Part shown: piece by piece, positions 44,754 to 51,227 of the stretch
Position numbering within the stretch: the first letter of the stretch is position 1
Layout of the letters: every line of letters begins with the position of its first letter
Source of the DNA: JACQFK01 sp964604905
Lineage (GTDB): Bacteria; Planctomycetota; MHYJ01; JACPRB01
Reading direction: 5' to 3'
Length of the DNA: 64,000 nucleotides
Assembly (NCBI GenBank): GCA_964604905.1
Contig: CAZSCC010000370.1
Location: forward strand, 3,944 to 67,943
Notes under the pieces: generated by a model
Database searches by the model: none
The model's input: the letters and a program-made list of their open reading frames with translations, nothing else
What the model was told of the DNA's origin: nothing
Position numbers and translations under genes: made by a program

Positions 44754-44873
44754 ATGAGCGGGCTCACGGCGGCGGTCTTCCTCTTGGCGAGTCTCTCCGT
44801 TTCCGCCCGGCACGCGCCGCAGGAACGGCCGCGCCACAAGACCCCCTTCCGCGTCATCAACCTCCACGCCTAG
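44754..44873 (+). pseudogene. 5' fragment of a secreted protein gene (amidohydrolase-like?)
   Basis: 39 codons from an ATG at 44754 with a strong GGAGG ribosome-binding site. The product opens with a signal peptide (MSGLTAAVFLLASLSVSA) followed by QERPRHKTPFRVINLHA and then TAG. A signal peptide followed by a V-I-N-x-H-A motif is how many secreted TIM-barrel amidohydrolases begin (metal-binding D/N-x-H-x-H), so I read this as the start of such a gene cut off after ~39 codons. Its TAG interlocks with the opposite-strand stop (CTAG at 44870-44873). It could instead be a genuine small secreted peptide. Confidence 0.35.
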
Positions 44874-45238
44874 ACTTTCCCCTCTACAAAGGACTTGAGC
44901 CGTACGGCGTCATCCACGCCCTGGAGCGCACGCGCACCATCGGTGAGCAGGGGCTTTCGGAGCAGGTTGGGGATCTTCGCGAGGATGTCGAGGAGTTGCT
45001 CGTCGGGGAGCGTCTTTCCGGCGAGGTTCTGCTGGTACTCGGGGGAGTCCGTCCTGGGGGTCACCATTTCGCGGGCGCCTCCGGGCGTCCCTTTGGCGAT
45101 CTGCCCCAACACCTCCCGGCTCGGCGGTTGGGTCAGGATGTCGAGCACGTCGACTTCGATCTTGTTCTGCGAAAGCCACGCCTTCGCGTTCTCGCAGGCG
45201 CCTCAACCCTTCTTGTAGTAAAGCGTCAGTCTGGCCAT
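44870..45238 (-). CDS. ArsC/Spx-family thiol reductase, candidate selenoprotein (in-frame UGA at codon 12)
   Basis: ATG at 45238 with GGAGGG 7 bp upstream and its own promoter. The frame is interrupted only by TGA at 45205-45203 (codon 12), and then stays open to TAG at 44870, 122 residues if UGA is read as selenocysteine. Around the UGA the protein reads LYYKKG-U12-GACENAKAWL, the position of the catalytic Cys in ArsC (Y-x-x-P-x-C) and of the first Cys of Spx-type C-x-x-C. The rest is full-length ArsC/Spx family: DILTQPPSREVL, MVTPRTDSPEY (the Arg region) and NLLRKPLLTDG. A hairpin with SECIS features starts 6 bases after the UGA. Alternative: a TGC/TGT-to-TGA nonsense mutation, plausible because neighbouring genes are decayed. 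Without readthrough, only codons 42-122 could be made from an internal ATG. Confidence 0.65.
45167..45197 (-). promoter_or_regulatory. SECIS-like hairpin downstream of in-frame UGA
   Basis: On the minus strand, starting 6 bases after the UGA, CTGCGAGA pairs with TTTCGCAG (6 Watson-Crick, one G-U, one A-U), then ACGC pairs with GCGT across a three-base bulge (GGC), closing a GAAG loop. The apical loop begins 18 bases after the UGA and its first base is G. Bacterial SECIS elements are hairpins within the coding sequence just after the UGA, with the loop roughly 16-37 bases downstream and a G near the loop start. All criteria are met by eye; no folding program was run. Confidence 0.5.
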
Positions 45239-45257
45239 GTCCGACCCTCCATTCCAC

Positions 45258-45285
45258 ATTGTAGGCGGGACCGTCGCATCGGCAA
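45258..45285 (-). promoter_or_regulatory. promoter of the ArsC/Spx-like gene
   Basis: On the minus strand: TTGCCG, 16-bp spacer, TACAAT, followed by a short leader containing GGAGGG and the ATG at 45238. A strong sigma-70-type match in otherwise GC-rich DNA, and an argument that the gene is maintained. Confidence 0.5.
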
Positions 45286-45302
45286 GCTATTGCCTCGCAG
45301 CC

Positions 45303-45470
45303 CTAGGGAGCGATCTCCTTGAGGAAGGTGACAGACTCGCGGATCACGGAGTCCACGATCTGCATATGACCCTTGTCCGTGTAGTGCAGGAACTTGTGCG
45401 GAGCGCCAGCCTTCCGGAGGGTCTCTGCCATGTCCACCGCCTGCTTGATGGGAACCGACTTGTCGTCGTG
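45303..45470 (-). pseudogene. 3' fragment of an alpha/beta-hydrolase gene
   Basis: About 55 codons ending at TAG (45303). The peptide HDDKSVPIKQAVDMAETLRKAG, then HYTDKGHMQIV and IRESVTFLKEIAP, is the C-terminal part of a dienelactone-hydrolase or prolyl-oligopeptidase-like enzyme, with the acid Asp and the catalytic His (KGHM) visible. The nucleophile part is missing: the coding sequence runs into the 72-bp direct repeat at 45470, inside which the frame meets a stop. Truncated at that junction. Confidence 0.65.
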
Positions 45471-45541
45471 GGAGTAAGACAATCAAAAGGGTATCCGAGG
45501 AGGGAGGGAAAGGGAAGAGGAGGGGTGATGAAACAGGATGG
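45470..45541. repeat. 72-bp direct repeat, copy 1
   Basis: Identical to 46970-47041 except at one position (A at 45501, G at 47001). Starts gggagtaagacaatcaaaag and ends gatgaaacaggatg plus G. Its centre is an all-purine tract with four G3+ runs separated by 1, 3 and 7 bases, a canonical G-quadruplex pattern. The two copies begin exactly 1500 bp apart, and each has a truncated gene directly on its left. Confidence 0.9.
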
Positions 45542-45792
45542 GGGAAGTGACGGTGCGGCTCGAGGACCCCGCGAAGACCGAGGCCTTCCTGCTCTCGATC
45601 GCGCGTTACGTCTTCGATCTCGGCGACGTCATGCCCGACGGCCGCGTGGTGAAGGGCCAGACCGGCGACCGCTGGATCATCCAGCGCACCCGGGCGTCCC
45701 ACGTCCCCGCCCGGGAGAACCTCTTCCTGAAATCCGCGAGCGACGTCCCGCCAACCGGCAACACAGTCATCACCCGCGCTCCGCTGGCCTGA
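45538..45792 (+). pseudogene. unidentified 3' gene fragment after repeat copy 1
   Basis: 84 codons whose apparent ATG lies in the last bases of the repeat, so the true 5' end is probably lost. The peptide (VTVRLEDPAKTEAFLLSIARYVFDLGDVMPDGR ... GQTGDRWIIQRTRASHVPARENLFLK) has normal amphipathic composition and reads like the C-terminal part of a globular domain; a remote similarity to DUF4261-type C-termini came to mind but is not secure. Ends at TGA 18 bp before the convergent DUF3472-like gene's stop. Confidence 0.4.
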
Positions 45793-45810
45793 AGTTGATC
45801 AACCCTTGGG

Positions 45811-46611
45811 TCAGGGCGGCAGGTCGCCGGGCGGCGTGCGCGGGGCTTCGGGCAGGGTGATCGACCCCTTCAGCGGCGTCCGGGTCTTCAAGTCGCCGCC
45901 CGTCGCCAGCGTGAAGCCGTTCTCGACGGCCGCCGCGTCGATGGTGTCCAGCTTGGTGGCATCGGCCGTGAAGGTGGCCTTCCCGAGGGAGACCCAGGCC
46001 TCCTTCGTCGTGCGCACCCAGCCGTCGCTGAACCGCGCCCGGCGCCGCTCGCCGACGCTCTTGCCGTCGCGCCGGAAATCCTCCACGAACGAGTAGTAGC
46101 CTTTCAGCGGCGAGCCCTTCGTCAGGGCGCGGAACGTCGCCAGGTGCACCCAGGCCTTCGTGTCGTTCCGGTAGAAGTATCCGGAGTAGGCGGTCTTCTC
46201 GCCCTCGACGGCCGCCCGCACCAGGAAGCGGCACGGCTCGCCGATCTTCCACGCATAGGGGAACTTGCACTGCGCGCCGGTGCCCTCGCCCCCGAAGCGT
46301 CCGATCTTGACGTCGGCGTGCTGGTGCAGCACCTCGACGCGCCGGTCGGCGGGCACGGACTTGGGGTCGTCGCCCTTCGTCGGATCCCAGACCGAGAACA
46401 GCACGATCTTGTCGCCCTTCGAGAGCTCCTGCATGCCGAAGTAGCCGGTGTTCCATCCACAGGCCATGAAGTAGCTGCCGGGCGTCGATTCTTCGACGGA
46501 CAGCGTGTTGTGGAACTCGGTCCCCTCTGCCGCGCTCCACCACAGGTGGACCGAGCGGGCGGCTTTCGGGGCGACGTCCTGCAGGGAAGCGAGCAGCAGC
46601 AGCGTGATCAT
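45811..46611 (-). CDS. DUF3472-like secreted protein
   Basis: 266 residues with a short signal peptide (MITLLLLASLQ). The order of blocks fits DUF3472: an N-terminal beta-sandwich (ARSVHLWWSAAEGTEFHNTLSVEESTPGS), FMACGWNTGYFGMQELSKGDKIVLFSVWD, RFGGEGTGAQCKFPYAWKIGEPCRFLV, YSGYFYRNDTKAWVHLATFRA, and a long beta-rich tail. Proteins of this family are extracytoplasmic and often near carbohydrate-active enzymes. It looks intact, the only such gene between the two repeat copies. Confidence 0.72.
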   Translation of the reverse strand: MITLLLLASLQDVAPKAARSVHLWWSAAEGTEFHNTLSVEESTPGSYFMACGWNTGYFGMQELSKGDKIVLFSVWDPTKGDDPKSVPADRRVEVLHQHADVKIGRFGGEGTGAQCKFPYAWKIGEPCRFLVRAAVEGEKTAYSGYFYRNDTKAWVHLATFRALTKGSPLKGYYSFVEDFRRDGKSVGERRRARFSDGWVRTTKEAWVSLGKATFTADATKLDTIDAAAVENGFTLATGGDLKTRTPLKGSITLPEAPRTPPGDLPP

Positions 46612-46618
46612 CGCGGGA

Positions 46619-46969
46619 TTATACGGGTCGCGCCGCCCGCCGTTGGATCGCCGCGGCCAGTCGCTCGGCGCTGCCCGGCTCGAGGTTCAGGAACAGCGAC
46701 GGCTCCGTGGCTTCGAACTCCAGGAGCCGGGGCCCCGGCGCCAGATCCACCCGGGCGTACAGCAGCGGCGGCCCCGCCGCCGCGATGACCCGCTCCGCGA
46801 GCGCCCGCTCCGCCGGCGAGGGCTCTCGCCGCGAGAGGTCCTCCTTCACGAAGAGTCCGCCCACCAGCTCCGCGCCAGGCCGGAGCATCGGACCCTTGCG
46901 GATCGCGTGGCTTTAGCGGCTCTCCAGGAAGACCAGCGCCGTCTCGCCGTCCCGGTCCGCGTCCTTCAG
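46619..46969 (-). pseudogene. ATP-grasp enzyme, 3' fragment with internal TAA
   Basis: From the repeat junction at 46969 the frame reads DADRDGETALVFLESR, TAA (46915-46913), SHAIRKGPMLRPGAEL, then LLYARVDLAPGPRLLEFEATEPSLFLNLEPGSAERLAAAI to TAA at 46619. The G-E-x-x-L-x-F ... S-H-A-x-x-K and A-R-V-D ... E-x-x-E-P-S-L-F blocks are those of RimK/glutathione-synthetase-like ATP-grasp proteins. Related proteins have Phe or Tyr before S-H-A, so the TAA probably replaced TAC. The N-terminal two-thirds is missing. Two independent lesions mark this as a pseudogene. Confidence 0.7.
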
Positions 46970-47041
46970 GGGAGTAAGACAATCAAAAGGGTATCCGAGG
47001 GGGGAGGGAAAGGGAAGAGGAGGGGTGATGAAACAGGATGG
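46970..47041. repeat. 72-bp direct repeat, copy 2
   Basis: Second copy of the repeat at 45470, one mismatch. It cuts the ATP-grasp pseudogene on its left and is followed by about 45 bp of G-rich non-coding sequence and a LamG gene fragment. The all-purine G-run centre is conserved. Confidence 0.9.
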
Positions 47042-47087
47042 AGGGGGAGTTTTCAAAGCCCCGCGACCGGAGGGAGCGATTTAAAAA

Positions 47088-47450
47088 GTGGGAGAGAGAG
47101 GGGCGTGGAAAGAGGGGCCGCAGGAAAGGGCCCGCTACGCCCCTTCACGCTGGACCCTTTGCGCGAAAGAGGCCTGCCCGAAAGGGCTCCTGATCCTGGA
47201 GGTCTGGCGCGCGGACGACGGGACGCTCGGGTGTCGAGCCAACGGGAAGGAGATCTCCACGCCCGGCGTGAAGCTGCCCGGGACCTTCGCGCTCACCGGG
47301 TTGGGCTTCGACGGCGAGGGTTCGTCGCAGTGGGACGATTACTGGATGGAATTCGTGATCTGCGACCGCCTGCCGGCCGCCGGGAAGCGCGACGCGTGCG
47401 GGGACTCCCTGCGGACCCAGTGGAAGAGCGAAGCCGGATCCAACCCGTGA
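47088..47450 (+). pseudogene. 3' fragment of a LamG/concanavalin-like domain gene
   Basis: The first ~30 codons from the GTG at 47088 are low-complexity and probably not coding. From about 47190 the peptide LLILEVWRADDGTLGCRANGKEI, then PGTFALTGLGFDGEGSSQWDDYWMEFVICDRLP, resembles the last strands of a LamG-type domain (x-x-x-x-VNGK ... x-GDIAEVIVYDRxL ...). The 5' part of the gene is absent, so this is another truncated gene next to a repeat copy. Confidence 0.45.
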
Positions 47451-47497
47451 GAACAGGACCCCCTCCCCTTTTCCCTCCCCGTTCCACGGGCATGATG

Positions 47498-47503
47498 TAT
47501 AAT
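47498..47503 (+). promoter_or_regulatory. consensus -10 box upstream of zinc-ribbon membrane protein
   Basis: A perfect TATAAT in an AT-rich island (gatgtataattaatgc), 29 bp before the ATG at 47533. No convincing -35 hexamer at 17 bp. Confidence 0.4.
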
Positions 47504-47532
47504 TAATGCATCTCGAGGGCAGGGACTGAGGA

Positions 47533-48567
47533 ATGGGGCGACCGATCGTTTACTGCGCGGAGTGCGGCGGCGCGCTCCGCGACGAGGATTTCCAGCGGGG
47601 CGGCGCGAGCCTTTCGGAGAACCAGCCTTATTGCTCGCGGTGCCGGCCTCCCACGCCCGCTCCGCGAGGCGCCTCTCCTTCCCGGCGCTCCTCCCGTCCC
47701 ATCGCGGTCGTCGCGGGGCCGCGGCCCGCCACCACCCGCCGCACCACGGCACCCCGCGCCAAGCTGCCGGTCGCGGCCTTCGCGGCGGCCGGAGGCGCCG
47801 CGCTCCTCCTCGTGATCGTGGTCGCCGCGGTCTTGTCGCGCTCCCAGCCGAAGACCGAGGTCGCCGTGCGGCCGCCGCCGGTCGAGACACCTCCCGCGCC
47901 CCTGCCCGCGCCGGCCCCGCGCCGGGCGGCCCCGGCGCGCGTGGAAACGCCTCCTCCGCAGGTCGAGGTCCCGTCGCCCCCCGCCGACCCGAACGTCGCC
48001 CTCGACCGCTGGCTCGAGGATATCCGCAAGCTCCGGGAGCAGGACCCCGGCTTTGGGAAGGCAGTCGAGGTGCGCTCCATGCTCCGTCAGGCGGTCGCGA
48101 TTGCCCCGGCCTCCCGCCGCCCGCAGGTCGAGCTGATCGCCGCCGAGTACGAGAATGCCGCGACCTCGAAAGCACCCCCGAAGGAGCCGGCGACTGCCGT
48201 CCCCGGCTTCATCGCCGGCTTCACCCTCATCAACGCCGACACGGCCAAACCGGTCCCGGGCTTCGATCCCGTTCCGGAAGGCGCCACGATCGACCTATCG
48301 AAGATCGGGACCCGTAAGCTCAACCTCCGCGCCAACGTCGCCGGCGGCAAGGTCGGCTGCATCCGCTTCTCGGTGAACGACCAGCCGACCGTCGTGGAGT
48401 GGACCGCGCCCCACGCGGTCTTCGGGGACCAGCATGGGAAGTACAAGCCGTGGACGCCGCCGTTGGGCCTCCATTGCGTGCGCGCCGACGTGTTTTCGGT
48501 AGGCGATCCCAAGGGCAATCCGGTTTCGAACAAGACCCTGCGCTTCACCGTCGTCGACCCCCGCTGA
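47533..48567 (+). CDS. zinc-ribbon, single-pass membrane protein with extracytoplasmic beta domain
   Basis: 344 residues. N-terminal zinc ribbon (C8-x-x-C11 ... C34-x-x-C37), a basic linker, one transmembrane helix (~78-100, VAAFAAAGGAALLLVIVVAAVL), a Pro-rich stretch, a helical region, then a beta domain from ~225: FIAGFTLINADTAKPVPGFDPVPEGATIDLS, TRKLNLRANVAGGKVGCIRFSVN, FGDQHGKYKPWTP, KTLRFTVVDP. That last domain is a compact version of an Ig-like module seen at the ends of large secreted proteins in several phyla. Shares the zinc-ribbon-plus-membrane-helix design with the kinase at 41711. Appears intact within the decayed region. Confidence 0.7.
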   Translation: MGRPIVYCAECGGALRDEDFQRGGASLSENQPYCSRCRPPTPAPRGASPSRRSSRPIAVVAGPRPATTRRTTAPRAKLPVAAFAAAGGAALLLVIVVAAVLSRSQPKTEVAVRPPPVETPPAPLPAPAPRRAAPARVETPPPQVEVPSPPADPNVALDRWLEDIRKLREQDPGFGKAVEVRSMLRQAVAIAPASRRPQVELIAAEYENAATSKAPPKEPATAVPGFIAGFTLINADTAKPVPGFDPVPEGATIDLSKIGTRKLNLRANVAGGKVGCIRFSVNDQPTVVEWTAPHAVFGDQHGKYKPWTPPLGLHCVRADVFSVGDPKGNPVSNKTLRFTVVDPR

Positions 48568-48634
48568 TCCGCCCCGATGTAATGCCCGCCTCTACTCCGC
48601 TTATGGGGCGGGAATCGAGGAGGCTTCGACACCG

Positions 48635-49028
48635 ATGAAAACCCTGATGCTCGCGCTCGCGGCCCTCGCGGGGACGTCGCAGGACCGCTCGGACGTCCCG
48701 CTCGAGGTCGAGCCCTCCGACCCGGCCGTCGCGAAGATCGTGATCCTGGCCGGCTCGTTCAGCAAGTGCAGGGGCGAGCACGAGTACTTCGCGGGATCGG
48801 CGCTCCTGGCGAAGCTGCTCCGACAGATGCCGGGCTTCTTTCCCGTTCTTGCCGCCGACGGTTGGCCGAAGAACGAGCGGATCCTCGAGGGCGCGAAGAC
48901 CGTCGTCTTCTACATGGATGGACGCCGGGGGCAAGCAGCCCTTCCTCACGGCCGAGCGGATGGACCGGATCGAGAGGCTCGCCGCGCGCGGCGCCGGGAT
49001 CGTCCACCTTCACCAGGTCATCGAGATT
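48635..49028 (+). pseudogene. ThuA-like gene, frameshifted and truncated
   Basis: Starts MKTLMLALAALAGTSQ (signal peptide), then AKIVILAGSFSKCRGEHEYFAGSALLAKLL and GWPKNERILEGAKTVVFYMDG, the ThuA/trehalose-utilisation-like domain. At 48914-48922 the sequence ATGGATGGA looks like a 4-bp tandem duplication that shifts the frame; the next frame continues correctly with GGKQPFLTAERMDRIERLAARGAGIVHLHQVIE. The homology stops at about 49028, where sequence belonging to an opposite-strand SnoaL-like gene begins, so the C-terminal half is lost. Confidence 0.7.
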
Positions 49029-49166
49029 CTCGCGGCCCGGGCTCTGACCCGTCAGATGATCGTTGTAGTCCGCCGCAACGATCCCGTCGAAACTAGTAAG
49101 GCCGCCGCTTTCGATGGCTGCGAAGAAGCGGCGAACTAGAGCCTAATTCTCTTCAATGGAAGACAT
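49029..49166 (-). pseudogene. SnoaL-like gene fragment with TAG at codon 8
   Basis: From an ATG at 49166: MSSIEEN, TAG (49045+ side; bases 49145-49143), then ALVRRFFAAIESGGLTSFDGIVAADYNDH and TGQSPGREN. This is the opening of a SnoaL-like/NTF2-fold ester-cyclase protein, where N-K/R normally stands at the stop position. It breaks off against the ThuA pseudogene. An intact SnoaL-like gene lies 47 bp upstream on the same strand. Confidence 0.6.
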
Positions 49167-49213
49167 GTTTCCTCCGGTGTCCATGTCCGATGTGATCTTG
49201 TCTCCTTCCACAG

Positions 49214-49642
49214 CTAGAACATGCCATTTGCGTGGGCGGCCTTCTTCGGATCGCCGACCTCTTGCAGCACGTCCCAGTGCTCGATGGCCTTGCCGTCCGT
49301 GTCCATCTTGTAAATGTCAACGCCGGCAAACCCTCGGTCCTGCGGGTCGTCGTTGAACAGGTTGATGAAATTGACATGTGCCCAGACATAGTCAGCGACG
49401 GCGATGATGCGGTGAACGACGACTCGGAGATTGGCGCGATCCTTGGCCACTTTGGCGAAGAAGGCGCCGAGCCCAGCGGCACCATCCGGGACGATCGGAT
49501 TGTGCTGGACGTATTGGGGCGCCAAGTATTTGCCCACCGCTTCTTGGGCCTGCTTCTTGTTGAGCATCAGATCGTAGAAAGCGAGAACGTTGTCCTTGTT
49601 GCGAACGGCGCGACGATCATTGGGATCGACGGTTACGATCAT
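49214..49642 (-). CDS. SnoaL-like NTF2-fold protein
   Basis: 142 residues, the normal size, preceded by a strong AAGGAGA. Family blocks: NKDNVLAFYDLMLNKKQAQEAVGKYLAPQYVQHNPIVPDGAAGLGAFFA, VVVHRIIAVADYVWAHVNFIN, and VDIYKMDTDGKAIEHWDVLQEV at the end. This matches the predicted SnoaL-like aldol-condensation-catalysing group of the nuclear transport factor 2 superfamily. The real substrate is unknown. It appears intact; nearby relatives are broken. Confidence 0.82.
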   Translation of the reverse strand: MIVTVDPNDRRAVRNKDNVLAFYDLMLNKKQAQEAVGKYLAPQYVQHNPIVPDGAAGLGAFFAKVAKDRANLRVVVHRIIAVADYVWAHVNFINLFNDDPQDRGFAGVDIYKMDTDGKAIEHWDVLQEVGDPKKAAHANGMF

Positions 49643-49658
49643 GAGTTTCTCCTTTCAG

Positions 49659-49793
49659 ATGTTAGAGGCCGACGATACGGAGGCGAAGCGCATCCTGCTC
49701 GGCATCGGGCTTCTCACGGACGCGCCGGAGTACAACTTTGGCATCCACTCCCCGGCTCAGCGCGGGTATCCGCTCGGCGAGCTCGCCTGCTGA
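49659..49793 (+). pseudogene. unidentified short coding remnant
   Basis: About 44 codons: MLEADDTEAKRILLGIGLLTDAPEYNFGIHSPAQRGYPLGELAC. The composition is protein-like and the end is abrupt, suggesting a fragment of a larger gene. I do not recognise it. The start overlaps the promoter/leader of the divergent SnoaL-like gene and no ribosome-binding site is present. Confidence 0.25.
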
Positions 49794-49875
49794 GGGTAGA
49801 TGATAGGCAGAAGAGCTGCGCTGTTCCAGCCTGCGTGAGAACATGCGGGCAGGACGAGAGGAAGGAGGCGCAGCG

Positions 49876-49914
49876 ATGGTGTACTACGCGGGAATCGATC
49901 TGGGAAAGAGTGAA
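49876..49914 (+). mobile_element. remnant of an IS110-family transposase gene start
   Basis: GGAAGGAGG, then ATG and 13 codons: MVYYAGIDLGKSE. The Y-x-G-I-D-L-G-K motif is the first acidic strand of DEDD (IS110/IS492) transposases. Homology stops after the 13th codon; no other IS110 domain is seen downstream. A short insertion-sequence scar in the decayed region. Confidence 0.55.
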
Positions 49915-50458
49915 AGATCTTCTATGAGGAAGTGGTCAGGGGGGCCAAGGGAACCCTCTCAAAAGACCCATGGCTGCGATGCCATCGTCCTGAAGACCAG
50001 CGAGGTCACAGGGTCACGGAGGACGGGGACATCTTCATCAAGGGAGCACTCGACTTCGAGAAGTCCCTCTGCGGTACTGTCGCATGAACGGGTCCAAGTT
50101 ACAATTCGAGTCACGTTGCTGTGACGTCCGGATTCCTGCCGTTCACGACATCCATCAGGGTAGCTCTAAGGTTGACCAGGATTGGATGAGGCAGAGATGG
50201 GCACCCCCCAGGCAGGACCCTCGCGCCCGACCCGCCTTCGCTCATCTTGTTGGGCTGGAGCTACGGAGGACAAGAGGGCGCGGGGCCCGAAGGGTATGAT
50301 CTAGGAAGATATTCGACGAAGGGACGATCAAGCAGGCGAGTGTGAGTTATCCGGCTTGGACCGCTGAAGAGAGGGGATTCCTTTCGCCACAGCGGACCTT
50401 GCCTGGCTTCGACGAGATGTCGGCAGCCGCAAGGGTTCGGACAGCCCTATCGCTTGCC
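49915..50458. other. decayed intergenic region, no intact gene
   Basis: No convincing complete gene. Two short protein-like pieces are visible on the plus strand: HRVTEDGDIFIKGALDFEKS around 50008-50066, and LLGWSYGGQEGAG around 50242-50280, which looks like an alpha/beta-hydrolase nucleophile elbow. Base composition is less GC-rich than the rest of the window. I read it as remnants of deleted genes. Confidence 0.5.
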
Positions 50459-50487
50459 TTGGAGCATGCCGGTCCTCCTGTCATAAT
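50459..50487 (+). promoter_or_regulatory. promoter of the 183-residue lipoprotein gene
   Basis: TTGGAG, 17-bp spacer, CATAAT, ending 33 bp before the ATG at 50521, with GAGGAGGG in between as ribosome-binding site. Confidence 0.5.
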
Positions 50488-50520
50488 GGAGCTTCGTACG
50501 AATTTGAGGAGGGCGATCCC

Positions 50521-51072
50521 ATGCGGACGATGGATGTCCTGGCTATTTGTTCCGGCGTGCTGCTGATCTGCGTCTCCTGCGAGGAGGGGAAAGCGACTCC
50601 CTCTCCGGCATCCAAGGCACATGCCGAGAGCACGCTGTATCAGACCTTCGAGGGCGGCAAACTCATGGAGAGGTACTCCCCCCGGTTCGAAAGTGTTTCC
50701 AGCGGAGGCAGCCGCTCCAACGTGACCCTCACGCCCCCCGGCGAAATGTTCCGGGACTTCAGCCTGAGGGGGAAGATCTCCACGGACAAACTCAAACCCC
50801 TCCTGACGGACCTCAAGGCCGATCTGCTGAGTCTCGCGAAGGCGAGCGGAGTGGAGATTGTCCAGGAGCCCAGGGAGATGGGGGCAGGCCGACTCGACGG
50901 GCTTCCCTACGCCCCGTTCAAGACCGAGTACGCCGGCAGCCTCCAGGGATTCCATTTCACGTACCGCCAGGGTTCCATCGTGGGCGCCGTCGATGTGCTG
51001 GCTGGAAGCAGCACAGGCGGGGCGGAGAAGGAATGGATGCTCGTGTGTTCGGTGCATGAGGCGACCCGATGA
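50521..51072 (+). CDS. lipoprotein, function unknown
   Basis: 183 residues. The signal ends in a lipobox (LLICVSC, Cys at ~20). The mature part is polar, with a GGSRSNVTLTPPGEMFRDFSLRGKISTDKLKPLLTDLKADLLSLAKASG helix-rich middle and a beta-rich end (FKTEYAGSLQGFHFTYRQGSIVGAVDVLAG). It has a promoter, a strong ribosome-binding site and an unbroken frame, so it looks functional despite its surroundings. Its codon use seems less GC-biased than genes elsewhere in the window (impression), hinting at acquisition. Confidence 0.65.
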   Translation: MRTMDVLAICSGVLLICVSCEEGKATPSPASKAHAESTLYQTFEGGKLMERYSPRFESVSSGGSRSNVTLTPPGEMFRDFSLRGKISTDKLKPLLTDLKADLLSLAKASGVEIVQEPREMGAGRLDGLPYAPFKTEYAGSLQGFHFTYRQGSIVGAVDVLAGSSTGGAEKEWMLVCSVHEATR

Positions 51073-51206
51073 CGGCCGCGTTCGGCAGCCTCAAGAAGCG
51101 GGAAGCTTTCATCAGGGGGGATCTGCTCCTGTGAGGATAAGGCATTTAAAGGGGTAGGGAAGAGGGGAAGGATAGTCAGGGGCGGAGTGGTCAGGTTCGA
51201 AAGCAA

Positions 51207-51227
51207 CCCGCGACCGCTGGTCGCGGG
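51207..51227. repeat. REP-like hairpin in a 317-bp gap
   Basis: CCCGCGACC-GCT-GGTCGCGGG: a perfect 9-bp GC-rich stem with a 3-base loop, followed by ACAAAAAC. The bases before it (TTCGAAAGCAA) resemble those before a degenerate relative at 47053-47070 (TTCAAAGC then CCCGCGACCGG). It could be a REP-type element or terminate the lipoprotein gene. The rest of 51073-51389 contains no gene. Confidence 0.5.

Noticed and set aside
46913..46915. TAA inside the ATP-grasp frame considered as recoding
   Set aside because: TAA is not used for selenocysteine or pyrrolysine, the position is not a catalytic cysteine, and the gene is also 5'-truncated. A nonsense mutation is simpler.
45470..47041. Composite transposon bounded by the 72-bp repeats
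   Set aside because: No transposase gene between or beside the copies, no terminal inverted repeats, no target-site duplication visible.
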